DNA of 64,000 nt from Microbacterium oxydans (GCF_026559675.1 NZ_CP092891.1:496001-560000); one strand, 5' to 3'; positions 9,101 through 17,174 are shown, numbered from the stretch's first letter. Program-made: numbers and translations. Notes: a model not told the origin generated them from the sequence alone.

Positions 9101-11347
9101 TACAACTACATGCGCGCCGATTCCAAGGCGGGCCAGTACTACCAGCGCGGTTCGACCTCGTTCCTGGCTCCGGCATCCGGCGAGGTCACGGTGTCGATCG
9201 GTGCGGTCGCGGGGGAGTCGAAGGTCCGCATCGACAACGCCCGTGTCGCGGCCGACACCACGTCGCCGTTGGCGGCCGGCACGGTGTACTCGAACGACTT
9301 CGAGGGCGACGAGGCGGGCTGGGGGCCGTTCGTGAAGGGCGACGCCAACGGCATCGACGACCCGCGCACGAGCATCTCCCGTCGTCACGACCCGTACGCG
9401 AGCAGTGACTGGCGCAACACCGCCAAGCCGTTCGATGCGGGGCCGCTGGCCGGGCTCGCGGTGGACACGACGCTGACCGGCGACCACTCGCTCATGTCGC
9501 ACTCCGAGAACAACGGGGTCGTCTACCGCACCGATCCGACGCTCGTCCCGCTGCAGGCCGGGCACTCCTACCGCATCGGCTTCGACTACCAGGTCGGCGC
9601 GAGCGGGGCGTACCGCTGGTTCACCGGGACGGATGCCGTTGCGGGTGGCAAGGTCACCTCGACCACGCTCAGCCGCACCGGGATCACGCAGGCGCTGGAG
9701 ACGGCCGAGTTCTCGCAGGACGTGATCGTCGGATGCGGCGACTACACCTGGGTCGGCCTCGAGCGGGTCGGCGGACCGGACGTGGACTTCGTGTTGGACG
9801 ACTTCACCGTCACCGACCTCGGCCCCACGACCGGCGGCACGCCCTGCGCGACCGTCTCCGGCGAAGCAGGCGTCCTGAGCCCGGGTGCGCAGACCGCGTT
9901 CACGACCACCTTCACCAACAGCGAGTCCCTCGCCGTCGAGAACATCGGCGTGCAGCTCGAGGTGCCGGAGGGCTATGTGGTCGAGGTCGCCGACGGCTCG
10001 TCGAACCTGTTCGCGGAGGTCGCGGCCGGTGACAGCGTGAAGACCACCTGGCTGGTCACCGCGCCCGCGGCGGCCGCCGGCTCGACCGTCGGGATCGGGA
10101 TCGCCGCGACGTACCTCGCGGACTGCGATGTGCGCACGGTCACCACGACGCAGGAGGTGTCGGTGTCGAAGCGAGCCCGCATCCCCAACGCGCAGATCTC
10201 CGCAGCGGCGAGCTCCGAGGAGACGTCGGGCGAAGACGGCGCGGCCGCGAACATGCTCGACGGCAACGCCGGCACGTTCTGGCACAGCCGGTGGAGTTCG
10301 GCCGCCACGTCGTATCCGCACGTGCTGACATTCGACCTCGGTGCTGCCGAGCAGGTCGACGGCATCTCGTACCTGCGCCGCGGCGCCAACCAGAACGGAC
10401 CGATCAAGGGGTACGAGGTCGCGGTGTCGACCGACGGACAGGCGTACACACCCGTCGCCTCGGGTGAGTGGAAGAACGTCGCCGAGTGGCAGGACGTGGA
10501 CTTCGCGGAGACCACGGCTCGCTACATCCGGGTCACCGCCACGTCGTCGATCTCGGGCACGCAGTTCGCCGCCGTCGCCGAGATGGCCGTGTACGGCTCG
10601 TCGGCCGCGCAGGGCGGGCATGCCGCCGAGAAGCGTCCGGCCGATGACCTGAGCGCATGCAACCCGGAGATCGACCCGAAGCTCGGGCTCGATGCCGACT
10701 CGGTGCGCGCCGGGGAGACGGTGGGCATGGCGCTCACCGGCTTCGCGCCGCGATCGACCGTCTCGGTGTGGCTCGACGACGTCAAGCTGACGGATGCCGC
10801 GGTCGACGCGAAGGGTGCCTTGACCACACGTCTGCTGATCCCGGCGAATGCCTCGGTGGGGAAGCATCGCGTGATCGTGCAGGACGCGTCGAACGCCGAA
10901 CTCGCCAGCGCGCCGTTGAAGGTCAAGAAGGCGAAGCCGGGGAAGAAGGCGACCGTCACGGCATCCATCGGCTCGGTCGTCGCCGGGTCGAGCGTGACCG
11001 TGCAGCTGAGCGGATTCGAGCGTGACGCGCTGGTGCAGCTGTGGCTGCACTCCGAGCCGGTGCGCCTCGGTGAGGTGACCGTCTCGGCCGACGGCGATGC
11101 CGTGGCGACCGTCACGATCCCGGCGGCGACGCCGGCGGGTGCGCATGCGCTCGTCGCGACGGACGCCCTGGGCGTCGAGCTGGCGAGGGGTGACCTCGCG
11201 GTCACGGCGGCGCCCGGGACCGGGAGCGGGGGAGACCTCGCGACGACCGGCGTCGACGGAGCCGTCTGGGCAGGGGCGGCGCTCGCGGCCCTGGCCGCGA
11301 TGGGCCTCGGCCTGACCCTGTGGATGCGGAGACGCCGCCACAGCTGA
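6161..11347 (+). CDS. Cell-wall-anchored endo-alpha-N-acetylgalactosaminidase, GH101
   Basis: A 1728-residue secreted enzyme predicted to release the Gal-beta-1,3-GalNAc disaccharide (core 1 O-glycan) from Ser/Thr of glycoproteins. Order: signal peptide (1 to about 36, ending AQA/AD), F5/8-type carbohydrate-binding domain (about 36-165), beta-sandwich, GH101 barrel (about 470-790), two galactose-binding-like domains, a NEW3-like domain, a second F5/8-type domain (about 1330-1470), two Ig-like repeats, then LATTG (1693-1697), a hydrophobic helix and RRRR. Asp630 in YIDVYY and Glu656 in ATEWG fit the family's nucleophile and acid/base. LAxTG suggests a class E sortase. GTG 6161 was chosen for the signal peptide. 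Two operators precede it. Confidence 0.92.
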   Translation: MSKPSRPPRAAVALSSVLATALAFGGMLAQAPSAQAADLIPVPKTDYRLHAVSSESDPYPAPPSLDGTALGAFDGDFATQWTSRYAASAPFPHWIVVDLQRSLSVKALDYSVKRGQGVAAKTVEVYVTDDADVARTSPADGGWGAAAGAATLHAPTANDEKQRITLDTAKDGRYVALLVIDAQGTTGGGAGEIEVLSDEQLPPIVTEPEVPDTDETVEIADGGTTAVVSTEFPRIAAYRLGSESIGGQRTSAKTWSVNGATYASETTSTASATGVDYVSKLTGIDVTVRSSIRVAKDGTIGFEVTAVDGTATVTTLGLPDNAFLSASAADAGSALDRTVISPDSTKNADEHIAVNASTATGQKGAAFAFLGNGALVGSVITNATTQASGGTASWNTRLTTRVTEAAGRTAEIGSSAWLIHPTTAVDSRVTTYALPKVTVLLAADRNGDDSVDWQDAAIRYREVDTPRLGADRVAERVVSRIPFNFASSATNYFDLVLDNTKRIANQTDGLGQWVLNKGYGSEGHDSANTDYGGNYNERAGGLSDLNNLVDEGAKLNADMSVHVNATEMYPQANAFDSAIIDGAAPYKPGWNWLDQSYYINQQADLGTGRVLDRFQQLRDEVPGLSGVYIDVYYSNGWVAEELADELNGMDLEVATEWGDKFVDSTVWSHWPNDLAYGGKENKGINSTMVRFIQNGQADVWNDDALLGQQRLIDAEGWVGNRNWDGFVDNIWKQSLPTKFLQHFDLLTYRAGAEATLTDDVAVRMDGSTRVVTMDGATVLRGDSYLLPWQSLDSNEDSGSPVDADKMYFYSATGGEKTFGLTDAFRGNTAFDVFELGDQGRVKVGTADATGGELTLSGDKGTAYVVVPQGGAQRAAVEYHDAGLDDPGFNSGSLDVWNPRGDVTIERTDLGSAKNESRGDNIAVFGAAASSISQRVTGLEPGERYAFSAQVQIDPTATRDVSVSVDTGSGAATRTWNLSPTYNYMRADSKAGQYYQRGSTSFLAPASGEVTVSIGAVAGESKVRIDNARVAADTTSPLAAGTVYSNDFEGDEAGWGPFVKGDANGIDDPRTSISRRHDPYASSDWRNTAKPFDAGPLAGLAVDTTLTGDHSLMSHSENNGVVYRTDPTLVPLQAGHSYRIGFDYQVGASGAYRWFTGTDAVAGGKVTSTTLSRTGITQALETAEFSQDVIVGCGDYTWVGLERVGGPDVDFVLDDFTVTDLGPTTGGTPCATVSGEAGVLSPGAQTAFTTTFTNSESLAVENIGVQLEVPEGYVVEVADGSSNLFAEVAAGDSVKTTWLVTAPAAAAGSTVGIGIAATYLADCDVRTVTTTQEVSVSKRARIPNAQISAAASSEETSGEDGAAANMLDGNAGTFWHSRWSSAATSYPHVLTFDLGAAEQVDGISYLRRGANQNGPIKGYEVAVSTDGQAYTPVASGEWKNVAEWQDVDFAETTARYIRVTATSSISGTQFAAVAEMAVYGSSAAQGGHAAEKRPADDLSACNPEIDPKLGLDADSVRAGETVGMALTGFAPRSTVSVWLDDVKLTDAAVDAKGALTTRLLIPANASVGKHRVIVQDASNAELASAPLKVKKAKPGKKATVTASIGSVVAGSSVTVQLSGFERDALVQLWLHSEPVRLGEVTVSADGDAVATVTIPAATPAGAHALVATDALGVELARGDLAVTAAPGTGSGGDLATTGVDGAVWAGAALAALAAMGLGLTLWMRRRRHS

Positions 11348-11360
11348 CCCGCTGACGCAG

Positions 11361-11391
11361 AACGGCCCGGAGGATCCTCCTCCGGGCCGTT
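11361..11391 (+). terminator. Hairpin terminator after GH101
   Basis: A perfect 14-bp stem (11361-11374 and 11378-11391) with a 3-nt loop, 13 bp after the GH101 stop codon. Confidence 0.8.
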
Positions 11392-11431
11392 CCGCGTCCC
11401 CCGCCCCCCACCGCGTCCCCCGCGCTGCTGT

Positions 11432-11509
11432 CGAGAGCACGGGACCTCGCCGAGTGCACGGGCTGTCTCCGTGTGCGTGCCGTGCACTCGTCGACACCCC
11501 GTGCACTCG
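11432..11509. repeat. 78-bp four-unit palindromic module, copy 1
   Basis: Units of 11 bp at 11432 (CGAGAGCACGG), 11451 (CGAGTGCACGG), 11480 and 11499 (both CCGTGCACTCG): two direct units 19 bp apart, a 29-bp step, then two inverted units 19 bp apart. Copies 2 and 3 have exactly the same geometry. No credible gene lies in 11392-11771; this region holds two modules and a terminator. Confidence 0.8.
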
Positions 11510-11595
11510 CGGAGCTTCGTGCCCAGAGCTTCGTGCGCCCGGGCTCCGGTGGCGCGGGGTATGCCCGTGAGGCTGCCGGGCGTCTTCACGGTCGT

Positions 11596-11673
11596 CGAGA
11601 GCACGACACCTCGGCGAACGCACGGCGGGTCCCCGTGATTGTCCCGTGCACTCGCGGACACCCCGTGCACTCG
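11596..11673. repeat. 78-bp four-unit palindromic module, copy 2
   Basis: Units at 11596 (CGAGAGCACGA), 11615 (CGAACGCACGG), 11644 and 11663 (both CCGTGCACTCG). Every unit is exactly 164 bp from its counterpart in copy 1. Confidence 0.8.
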
Positions 11674-11691
11674 CGGACACCCCGCACGCAG

Positions 11692-11726
11692 ACGTCCGCC
11701 CTCGGCGGAGTGCCGAGGGCGGACGT
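11692..11726 (-). terminator. Terminator of the sugar ABC operon
   Basis: A perfect 15-bp inverted repeat (11692-11706 and 11712-11726) with loop GGAGT, about 45 bp beyond the permease stop codon on the minus strand. Confidence 0.7.
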
Positions 11727-11771
11727 GGGGCCGGCGGGGACCGACGGGTGTGGGGTGGGAGGAGGAGCGGG

Positions 11772-12692
11772 TCAGCCCTTCACGGCGCCGGCGGCGAGGC
11801 CGGAGCGCCAGTACTTCTGCAGGGCGAAGAACAGCAGCACGAGCGGGATGACCCCGAGCAGGGCACCGAGCATCACCGCGCCCTTGTCCGGGGCGAAGTA
11901 GCTCACCATGCCGTAGAGCCCGAGGGTCACGGGCTTCAGATCCTGACTCGAGATCATCATGAGCGGGAGCAGGAAGTTGTTCCACGTCGCCACGAAGATG
12001 AACAGGAAGATGGTCACCATCGCGGGACCCAGCAGGCGCATCACGATCGTGAAGAAGATGCGGGCCTCGCCGGCTCCGTCGATGCGGGCGGCCTCGAGCA
12101 GCTCGGTCGGGACGGATGACTGCGCGTAGACCATGCCGAGGAAGACGCCGAACGGCGAGACCGCCGAGGGGATGATGATCGCCCAGACGGTGTTCGTCAG
12201 TCCGAGGGCCTGGAACTCGATGTACAGCGGGACGGTCAGCAGTGCCACGGGGAGCAGGAGGCCGGCCATGATGACGCCGACCGCGATGCGCTTGCCGGGG
12301 AAGGCGAACTTCGCGATCGCGTAGCCCGCCATCACGGCGAACAGGGTGCCGATGACGCCGGCGCTCACGGAGTACAGCATCGAGTTGCCGACCCACCGCC
12401 AGAACAGCCCCTGGGTCCAGTTCATCAGGCTGTCGTAGTTGGTGTCGAGGTTCCAGCCGGCGAACCAGAAGCCGAAGGTCGAGGTGAGATCGGTGTTGTT
12501 CTTCGTCGAGGCGACGATGAGCCAGTACACCGGCACCAGGAAGTACAGCGTCGCGACGACGAGCGCGATGATGCCGAACGCACGCGTGACCGGGGTCGGG
12601 GCGATCGAAGGCGGCGGAGCATCCGCGTCGGGCGTCCGGCGGGGGCGTCGACGTGTCGATGCCTCGGTGGTGATGAGGCGCGTGGTGGTCAT
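11772..12692 (-). CDS. Carbohydrate ABC transporter permease (MalG-type)
   Basis: A 306-residue inner-membrane permease with six predicted helices. It carries the EAA-loop motif that contacts the ATPase (EAARIDGAGEARIFFTIVMRL, starting near residue 196) and ends in a short cytoplasmic tail (YWRSGLAAGAVKG) typical of the MalG/CUT1 group. A Pro/Arg-rich cytoplasmic N-terminus precedes helix 1. Its ATG overlaps the stop of the partner permease by 4 nt. It is the last gene of the binding protein-permease-permease operon, whose proposed cargo is the disaccharide released by GH101. No ATPase gene is present here, so a shared MsmK-type ATPase elsewhere is expected. Confidence 0.9.
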   Translation of the reverse strand: MTTTRLITTEASTRRRPRRTPDADAPPPSIAPTPVTRAFGIIALVVATLYFLVPVYWLIVASTKNNTDLTSTFGFWFAGWNLDTNYDSLMNWTQGLFWRWVGNSMLYSVSAGVIGTLFAVMAGYAIAKFAFPGKRIAVGVIMAGLLLPVALLTVPLYIEFQALGLTNTVWAIIIPSAVSPFGVFLGMVYAQSSVPTELLEAARIDGAGEARIFFTIVMRLLGPAMVTIFLFIFVATWNNFLLPLMMISSQDLKPVTLGLYGMVSYFAPDKGAVMLGALLGVIPLVLLFFALQKYWRSGLAAGAVKG

Positions 12693-13666
12693 GCGTCGCC
12701 CTTCCGGCGCTGCAGCAGCGCATACACGATCGCGAGCACACCCGCGATCAGAGCCATGAGCAGGGAGTAGGCGGATGCCGGGCCGCTGCCGGACGGCGAG
12801 ATCTCGCCCATCATCGTGTTGTAGGTGAGCATCATGGGCGTGAAGTCCTTGCCCATCCACGAGTTCGCTGCCTGCAGCACCACCGGCTCGTTGAAGAGCT
12901 GGATCGTGCCGATGATCGACAGCAGCACCGCGAGGAGAGCGGCGCCCCGCACCAGCGGCACCTTGATCCGCATCGAGATCTGGAAGCCGGATGCTCCGTC
13001 GAGGCGCGCCGCTTCGTAGAGGTCGCGCGGAACGGCCTGCAGTGCCGACAGGAAGATGAGCATGTTGTAGCCCGTGTAGGTCCACGTGGTCATGTTCGCC
13101 ATCGAGAAGAGGATCGTGCCCGGTGCCATGAAGTCGGTGCCCTCGGGGAGGAACGGGAGGAAGGGCGAGACCTCCGGCGTGTAGAGGTAGAGCCACATCA
13201 TCGCCGCGATGATGCCGGGGACCGCATACGGCAGGAAGAAGGAGAGCCGGAACAGCGTGGGGCGGCGCACGATGAACGAGTCGAGCAGCAGGGCGAGTCC
13301 GAGGGCGACGAGGATCATCACGGGGATCTGCAGGGCGGCATAGAGGACGACGCGTCCCATGCCGGTCCAGAAGGCGCCGTTCGTCGCGGCGGTGACGAAG
13401 TTCTCGAGCCCGACGAACGTGTCGACGAGTTCTCCGCCGCCGTACAGTCCGTCGCCGGAGGGGACCTGAGCGAAGAACGACGATCGGATCGACACGATGA
13501 TCGGCACCAGGAAGACCAGGACGAAGAGCACGGCGAACGGCGTCATGAACAGCCAGCCGGTGAGGCCCTCGCGTCGGGTGCCGAACCGGCGTCTGCGGGT
13601 GGGATCCGCGGGGATGCGCGGGGTCGGCGCCGGTGCCGTGCCTCGCGTCTCGGTCACTGTGACCAT
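12689..13666 (-). CDS. Sugar ABC transporter permease (MalF-type)
   Basis: A 325-residue permease with six predicted helices and the EAA motif EAARLDGASGFQISMRIKVPL near residue 215. The start at 13666 has GAGAGG about 8 nt upstream and is preferred over a longer frame that begins 39 bp earlier. It is coupled to the MalG-type gene by an ATGA overlap and follows the binding-protein gene after a 90-bp gap containing a hairpin. The pair should form the membrane channel of the importer. Confidence 0.9.
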   Translation of the reverse strand: MVTVTETRGTAPAPTPRIPADPTRRRRFGTRREGLTGWLFMTPFAVLFVLVFLVPIIVSIRSSFFAQVPSGDGLYGGGELVDTFVGLENFVTAATNGAFWTGMGRVVLYAALQIPVMILVALGLALLLDSFIVRRPTLFRLSFFLPYAVPGIIAAMMWLYLYTPEVSPFLPFLPEGTDFMAPGTILFSMANMTTWTYTGYNMLIFLSALQAVPRDLYEAARLDGASGFQISMRIKVPLVRGAALLAVLLSIIGTIQLFNEPVVLQAANSWMGKDFTPMMLTYNTMMGEISPSGSGPASAYSLLMALIAGVLAIVYALLQRRKGDA

Positions 13667-13690
13667 GGTGTCGCCTCTCGCTGTCAAGAC

Positions 13691-13728
13691 GACGGCGGAG
13701 TGCACGATTGCGCGTGCACTCCGCCGTC
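13691..13728 (-). terminator. Intra-operon hairpin between binding protein and permeases
   Basis: A perfect 16-bp inverted repeat (13691-13706 and 13713-13728) with a 6-nt loop and no T-run. A hairpin here would lower permease mRNA relative to the binding protein, a common arrangement in ABC importers. The stem contains GAGTGCACG, as in the 78-bp modules. Confidence 0.65.
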
Positions 13729-13756
13729 GATCATCTGATGATGTCCGCTCGTCGAC

Positions 13757-15079
13757 TCACTTCGCGACCGGCAGGCCGAGGTCCTTCAGGGAGGCGACGG
13801 CCGTGTCCTGGGCGGTGGTGAAGATGTCGGCGACCTTCGCGGTGCCGGCGACCGCCGCGGCGGCGGTCTCGTTCATCTTCGACAGCGTCGAGAAGCCGGG
13901 AGCGTAGGGGAAGTCCGGGTTGAGGTTCTCCGTCGCCGTCCCGAGCTCCGCGAGCACGTCCTGGCCGCCGAACTGGCGGAGCATCTTCTCGGGGGTCTTC
14001 ACGTCGCCCTTGGCGGCGACGACGAGGCCCTGCGACGCGAGGTCGTCGACCTGGGTGTTGAACCAGTCGTTGAACTCCATGGCTTCGGCGGGGTGCTCGC
14101 AGCCCTTCATCACCGAGACGCCCGAGCCGCCGTCGGGGCCGCTCATGGCACCGGCGCCGAAGTCGGCGAGCTGGGCGACGCGCCACTGGCCCTCGGCCGG
14201 AGTGCCGTCGAGCGAGTCGAGGAGGAATCCGGCCTCCCATGCCGCGCCGACGTGGCCGATGAGGCTGCCGTCGTTGAGCGCGGCCGTGAAGCCCTCACCC
14301 CAGCGCTCGGTCGCGAGGGTCTGCTTGCCGTCGAGGAGGCCCTGCCAGAATGCGGCGACGCGCTCGGAGCCTGCGCCCTCCGCGTCGACCTTCCACTCGT
14401 CGCCCGCCGTGCTGAACCAGGTGTCGCCGGCCGCAGCGGACTGAGCGGAGAGCCAGTTCTGCGCCTCGTCGGGCGTGAAGGCCGTCACGTACTTGCCGGC
14501 GGCGGCCGCCGCGGCGGAGTCGGCCGTCAGGTCGTCGAGGGTCTTCGGGGCGTCGAGGCCCAGCGCCGTGAACTCGGCCTCGTTGTAGAAGTAGACGAGG
14601 GGGCCGGTGTCCTGCGGGAGGCCCACGATCGCGTCGCCCACCTTCATGCCGCTGAACGCTCCGGCCGAGAAGTCGTCCTCGTACTTCTTGGCCTCGTCCG
14701 CGACGTCCTGCAGCAGTCCCTTGACGAACAGCTGCGGCACCTCCGAGTAGCCGGTCTGTGCGAGGCAGGGTCCGTTGCCGGCCTTCACGTCGGTCTCGAG
14801 CTTGAGGATCATGTCGCTCGACTTGCCGTCGAACTTCGTCGCCTTCACCTGGATGTCGGGGTGATCGGCGTTCCAGCGGTCGACGATCTCGGACGCGGGC
14901 GTCATCCCCTCGCCGTCGGGGAGACGGTGCAGGTACTCGATCGTGATGGGTTCGCCGTCGGTTCCGCTGGCACCGCTGCCACCGGAATCGCCGGATGAGC
15001 AGGCCGCGAGGCCGAAGGCCGACACCGCTCCCACCGCGACGATCGCGGCGGTGCGGGTGAAGCGAGGGGTGATTGCCAT
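13757..15079 (-). CDS. Sugar ABC transporter substrate-binding lipoprotein
   Basis: A 440-residue extracellular solute-binding protein of the CUT1 type. Residues 1-26 are a signal peptide with lipobox GLAAC (lipidated Cys27), then a Gly/Ser linker and the two-lobed binding domain (about residues 45-430). ATG 15079 was chosen because GAGGAG lies 6 nt upstream. It heads the importer operon. A match to the LacI-type operator lies 93-106 bp upstream, so the operon probably responds to the same sugar as GH35 and GH101. By comparison with bifidobacterial systems it may bind Gal-beta-1,3-GalNAc; this is inference. Confidence 0.9.
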   Translation of the reverse strand: MAITPRFTRTAAIVAVGAVSAFGLAACSSGDSGGSGASGTDGEPITIEYLHRLPDGEGMTPASEIVDRWNADHPDIQVKATKFDGKSSDMILKLETDVKAGNGPCLAQTGYSEVPQLFVKGLLQDVADEAKKYEDDFSAGAFSGMKVGDAIVGLPQDTGPLVYFYNEAEFTALGLDAPKTLDDLTADSAAAAAAGKYVTAFTPDEAQNWLSAQSAAAGDTWFSTAGDEWKVDAEGAGSERVAAFWQGLLDGKQTLATERWGEGFTAALNDGSLIGHVGAAWEAGFLLDSLDGTPAEGQWRVAQLADFGAGAMSGPDGGSGVSVMKGCEHPAEAMEFNDWFNTQVDDLASQGLVVAAKGDVKTPEKMLRQFGGQDVLAELGTATENLNPDFPYAPGFSTLSKMNETAAAAVAGTAKVADIFTTAQDTAVASLKDLGLPVAK

Positions 15080-15171
15080 GCTGTTCTCCTCTTTGAGGTC
15101 ATGTTCTGCGGATCGTCCAGCGGGGTCTGGTGCCGAGGCGCCGTCGATCACATGCACATCAAATCACAGAA

Positions 15172-15185
15172 TGTTTGCGCTCACA
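15172..15185. promoter_or_regulatory. LacI-type operator upstream of ABC operon
   Basis: TGTTTGCGCTCACA, the best dyad of the four (halves TGTTTGC and GCTCACA). It lies between the divergent binding-protein gene and the isomerase-like gene and could control both. Confidence 0.7.
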
Positions 15186-15312
15186 ACTGGGAAATGAGGT
15201 TCAAAACACTTCAATTCAACACCATTGAGGGAGCGCTGACATAGTCTGTTCCCCACGCGTTGACCACGGATCCGTGGCCGTGCCGCGATCGCCCGGAGAG
15301 GACCACCCGCCG

Positions 15313-16137
15313 ATGCCGCTCCGTCCGCTCGTCCTGATGAACGACTGGGTCTCCCCGATGCTGCCGGGGGCGCTGATCGATGCCGCGCTCCGCGACGGAT
15401 ACGACGGTGTCGAGCTCTGGTGGCCGTCGGATGAGCCTGCCCGGCGTGAGCTCGGGGCGGCCGTCCGGGAGACGGGTGCGGCCGTCTCCGTGCTCGTCGG
15501 GAGTGCCGCGGTCGACCCGACCGGGCACCGCCGGGAGCTCGAGCTGCAGCTGGAGGGAGTCCGGGCCGCGGGCATCGACCCCCTGCACGTCACCCTGCAT
15601 GCCGGACGGGATCACTGGAGCGGGCGAGAGCTCGACGCGCTCGCGGAATGGGTGGTGGGCGAGCGCGAGCGGACGAGGCTGGACATCCTCGTCGAGACGC
15701 ATCGCGCGCGGATGCTGCCCACGGCGCATTCCTCGGCGCGACTGCTCGCGCGGCATCCGGGACTCCGTCTGACGCTCGATGCCTCGCACTGGGTCGCCTC
15801 CGCCGAGTCGCTGCTGCAGGATCAGACCGAGGCGGTCGCGCTGGCGATCAGCCGCACCGACCACATCCACGCGCGCTTCGGCCATCCGCAGTCTCCGCAG
15901 ATCGACGAGCCGCGCGATCCTCGGTGGGCGCCGGCGGTCGAGGCGCACCTGGCGTGGTGGGATCGGGTCGTGGAACGGCAGCGGGAGGAGGGGCGACGAC
16001 CCACATTCCTCGCCGAGTTCGGACCGGCCGACTACGCGACGATCGATCCCCGGACAGGACGGCCCCTCGTCGATCCCGCCGAGCTCAACCGGTGGATCAA
16101 AGACCTGATCCGAGAGCGGTACGCCGACCGAGGATGA
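15313..16137 (+). CDS. Sugar phosphate isomerase/epimerase-like TIM-barrel protein
   Basis: A 274-residue protein of the xylose-isomerase-like (AP endonuclease 2) fold. Conserved features are GYDGVELWWP near the N-terminus, HVTLHAG, ILVETHRAR, LTLDASHW, and the barrel-end metal ligands in HIHARFGHPQ and FLAEFGP. Such enzymes isomerise or epimerise sugars or their phosphates using a divalent metal. ATG 15313 gives the expected N-terminus; a GTG at 15274 would add 13 residues. It is divergent from the binding-protein gene and shares the operator region, so a role in catabolism of the imported sugar is likely. The substrate is unknown. Confidence 0.8.
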   Translation: MPLRPLVLMNDWVSPMLPGALIDAALRDGYDGVELWWPSDEPARRELGAAVRETGAAVSVLVGSAAVDPTGHRRELELQLEGVRAAGIDPLHVTLHAGRDHWSGRELDALAEWVVGERERTRLDILVETHRARMLPTAHSSARLLARHPGLRLTLDASHWVASAESLLQDQTEAVALAISRTDHIHARFGHPQSPQIDEPRDPRWAPAVEAHLAWWDRVVERQREEGRRPTFLAEFGPADYATIDPRTGRPLVDPAELNRWIKDLIRERYADRG

Positions 16138-16189
16138 CCACCCGACGCACCCGAACGGCTCTTCTCGACCTCCGTCCGGGCACGACGAA

Positions 16190-16212
16190 ACACCCGCACG
16201 TCGTGCGGGTGT
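16190..16212 (+). terminator. Hairpin terminator after isomerase-like gene
   Basis: A perfect 10-bp stem, ACACCCGCAC paired with GTGCGGGTGT, with loop GTC. Confidence 0.7.
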
Positions 16213-16230
16213 GACGAACCGATCAGGCGG

Positions 16231-16416
16231 TCAGGCCTTTTCTAGTTCGTCCTCGTCTTCGTCGGCATAGTCATCGGCCCACTTGTCGACGTATGCGTCT
16301 TCGTCGGTCGGGTGACCTAGCTCGCGCTCGAGAGCGGAGTAGTTCACCGACGGACTGTACGCCTTGAGTTCGCGGGCGATCTTGGTGTGTTTCGCCTTCT
16401 GACGGCCACGGCCCAT
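16231..16416 (-). CDS. DUF3073 domain protein
   Basis: A 61-residue, highly charged cytosolic protein. The N-terminus MGRGRQKAKHTKIARELKAY is the hallmark of the actinobacterial DUF3073 family, followed by a segment containing SALERELG and an acidic tail (DDYADEDEDELEKA). The basic start and acidic end suggest nucleic-acid or ribosome association, but no function is known. It is a single gene divergent from the universal stress protein gene, with GAGGGGG about 8 nt before its start. Confidence 0.9.
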   Translation of the reverse strand: MGRGRQKAKHTKIARELKAYSPSVNYSALERELGHPTDEDAYVDKWADDYADEDEDELEKA

Positions 16417-16564
16417 GCGCGAGACCCCCTCACGAGTTAAGCTGCGGGCGGTGAGGCCCGAGGCATTTCACGACACCGGCCTGAAGCCGGTAAGAGTAGC
16501 ATTCAGAATAGCACGCGGGTAAGACCCTCTGGCTGAGGCCAGGCTGGTGAAGGGAACGATCTTC

Positions 16565-17107
16565 ATGACCGACAGCACCTCCACTCCGTCCGATGAAGCC
16601 GCACAGAACGCGGCGCTGCAGAAAGCCGTCATCGTCGGCATGCAGTTGGACCAGGATCGACACGTGATCGACGAGGCCGTGCGCTACGCGCGACTGCTCG
16701 GCGCGCCGCTCGTGGTCGCCCACGTCGACGTCACGCGATTCGTGACCTACGAGGATCCGGACGGCTACGTGCACTCCGCTCCGATCGACATCAACTTCGA
16801 TGCCGGCGCGGCGGAGTTCGAGGCCGTCGAAGCGGCGGCCGCAAAGCTGCTCGAGGGGACCGACGTCACGTGGACCGCTCGCCAGCTCGTCGGCGACCCC
16901 GCTCTGGCGATCAAGCAGCTCGCCACCAAGCTCGACGCGCAGCTGATCGTCGTCGGCACGCGCAAGCGCGGTATCGGCGAATCGATCAGGGAGTTCTTCA
17001 CCGGCTCGGTGGCGGCGCGGTTGGCGCACCGTCAGCATCGCTCGGTCCTCGTGGTCCCGCTCGGCGAGTCGGTGCCGGACGAGCAGAAGGAGATCTGGCC
17101 GGAGTAG
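16565..17107 (+). CDS. Universal stress protein (UspA family)
   Basis: A 180-residue single-domain Usp. The core begins AVIVGMQLDQDRHVIDEAVRYARLLGAPLVVAHVD. Near residue 130 it carries the ATP-binding pattern G-x2-(R)-G-x9-G-S (GTRKRGIGESIREFFTGSV), which marks the nucleotide-binding subclass. The start at 16565 is preferred over GTG 16547 because it gives a normal length and AAGGGA lies upstream. Single gene, closed by a very strong terminator. Confidence 0.88.
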   Translation: MTDSTSTPSDEAAQNAALQKAVIVGMQLDQDRHVIDEAVRYARLLGAPLVVAHVDVTRFVTYEDPDGYVHSAPIDINFDAGAAEFEAVEAAAAKLLEGTDVTWTARQLVGDPALAIKQLATKLDAQLIVVGTRKRGIGESIREFFTGSVAARLAHRQHRSVLVVPLGESVPDEQKEIWPE

Positions 17108-17123
17108 CGGCAACCGCTCTCAG

Positions 17124-17174
17124 GCACGAGAAGAGGCCCCGTCGGCTGTTCGCCGACGGGGCCTCTTCTCGTGC
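17124..17174 (+). terminator. Very strong hairpin after Usp gene
   Basis: A perfect 23-bp inverted repeat (17124-17146 and 17152-17174) with loop TGTTC, 16 bp after the stop codon. Confidence 0.88.

Noticed and set aside
16480..16500. Hairpin ACCGGC-CTGAA-GCCGGT as a terminator
   Set aside because: It lies between divergent genes (DUF3073 and Usp), where no transcript should end, and the stem is only 6 bp.
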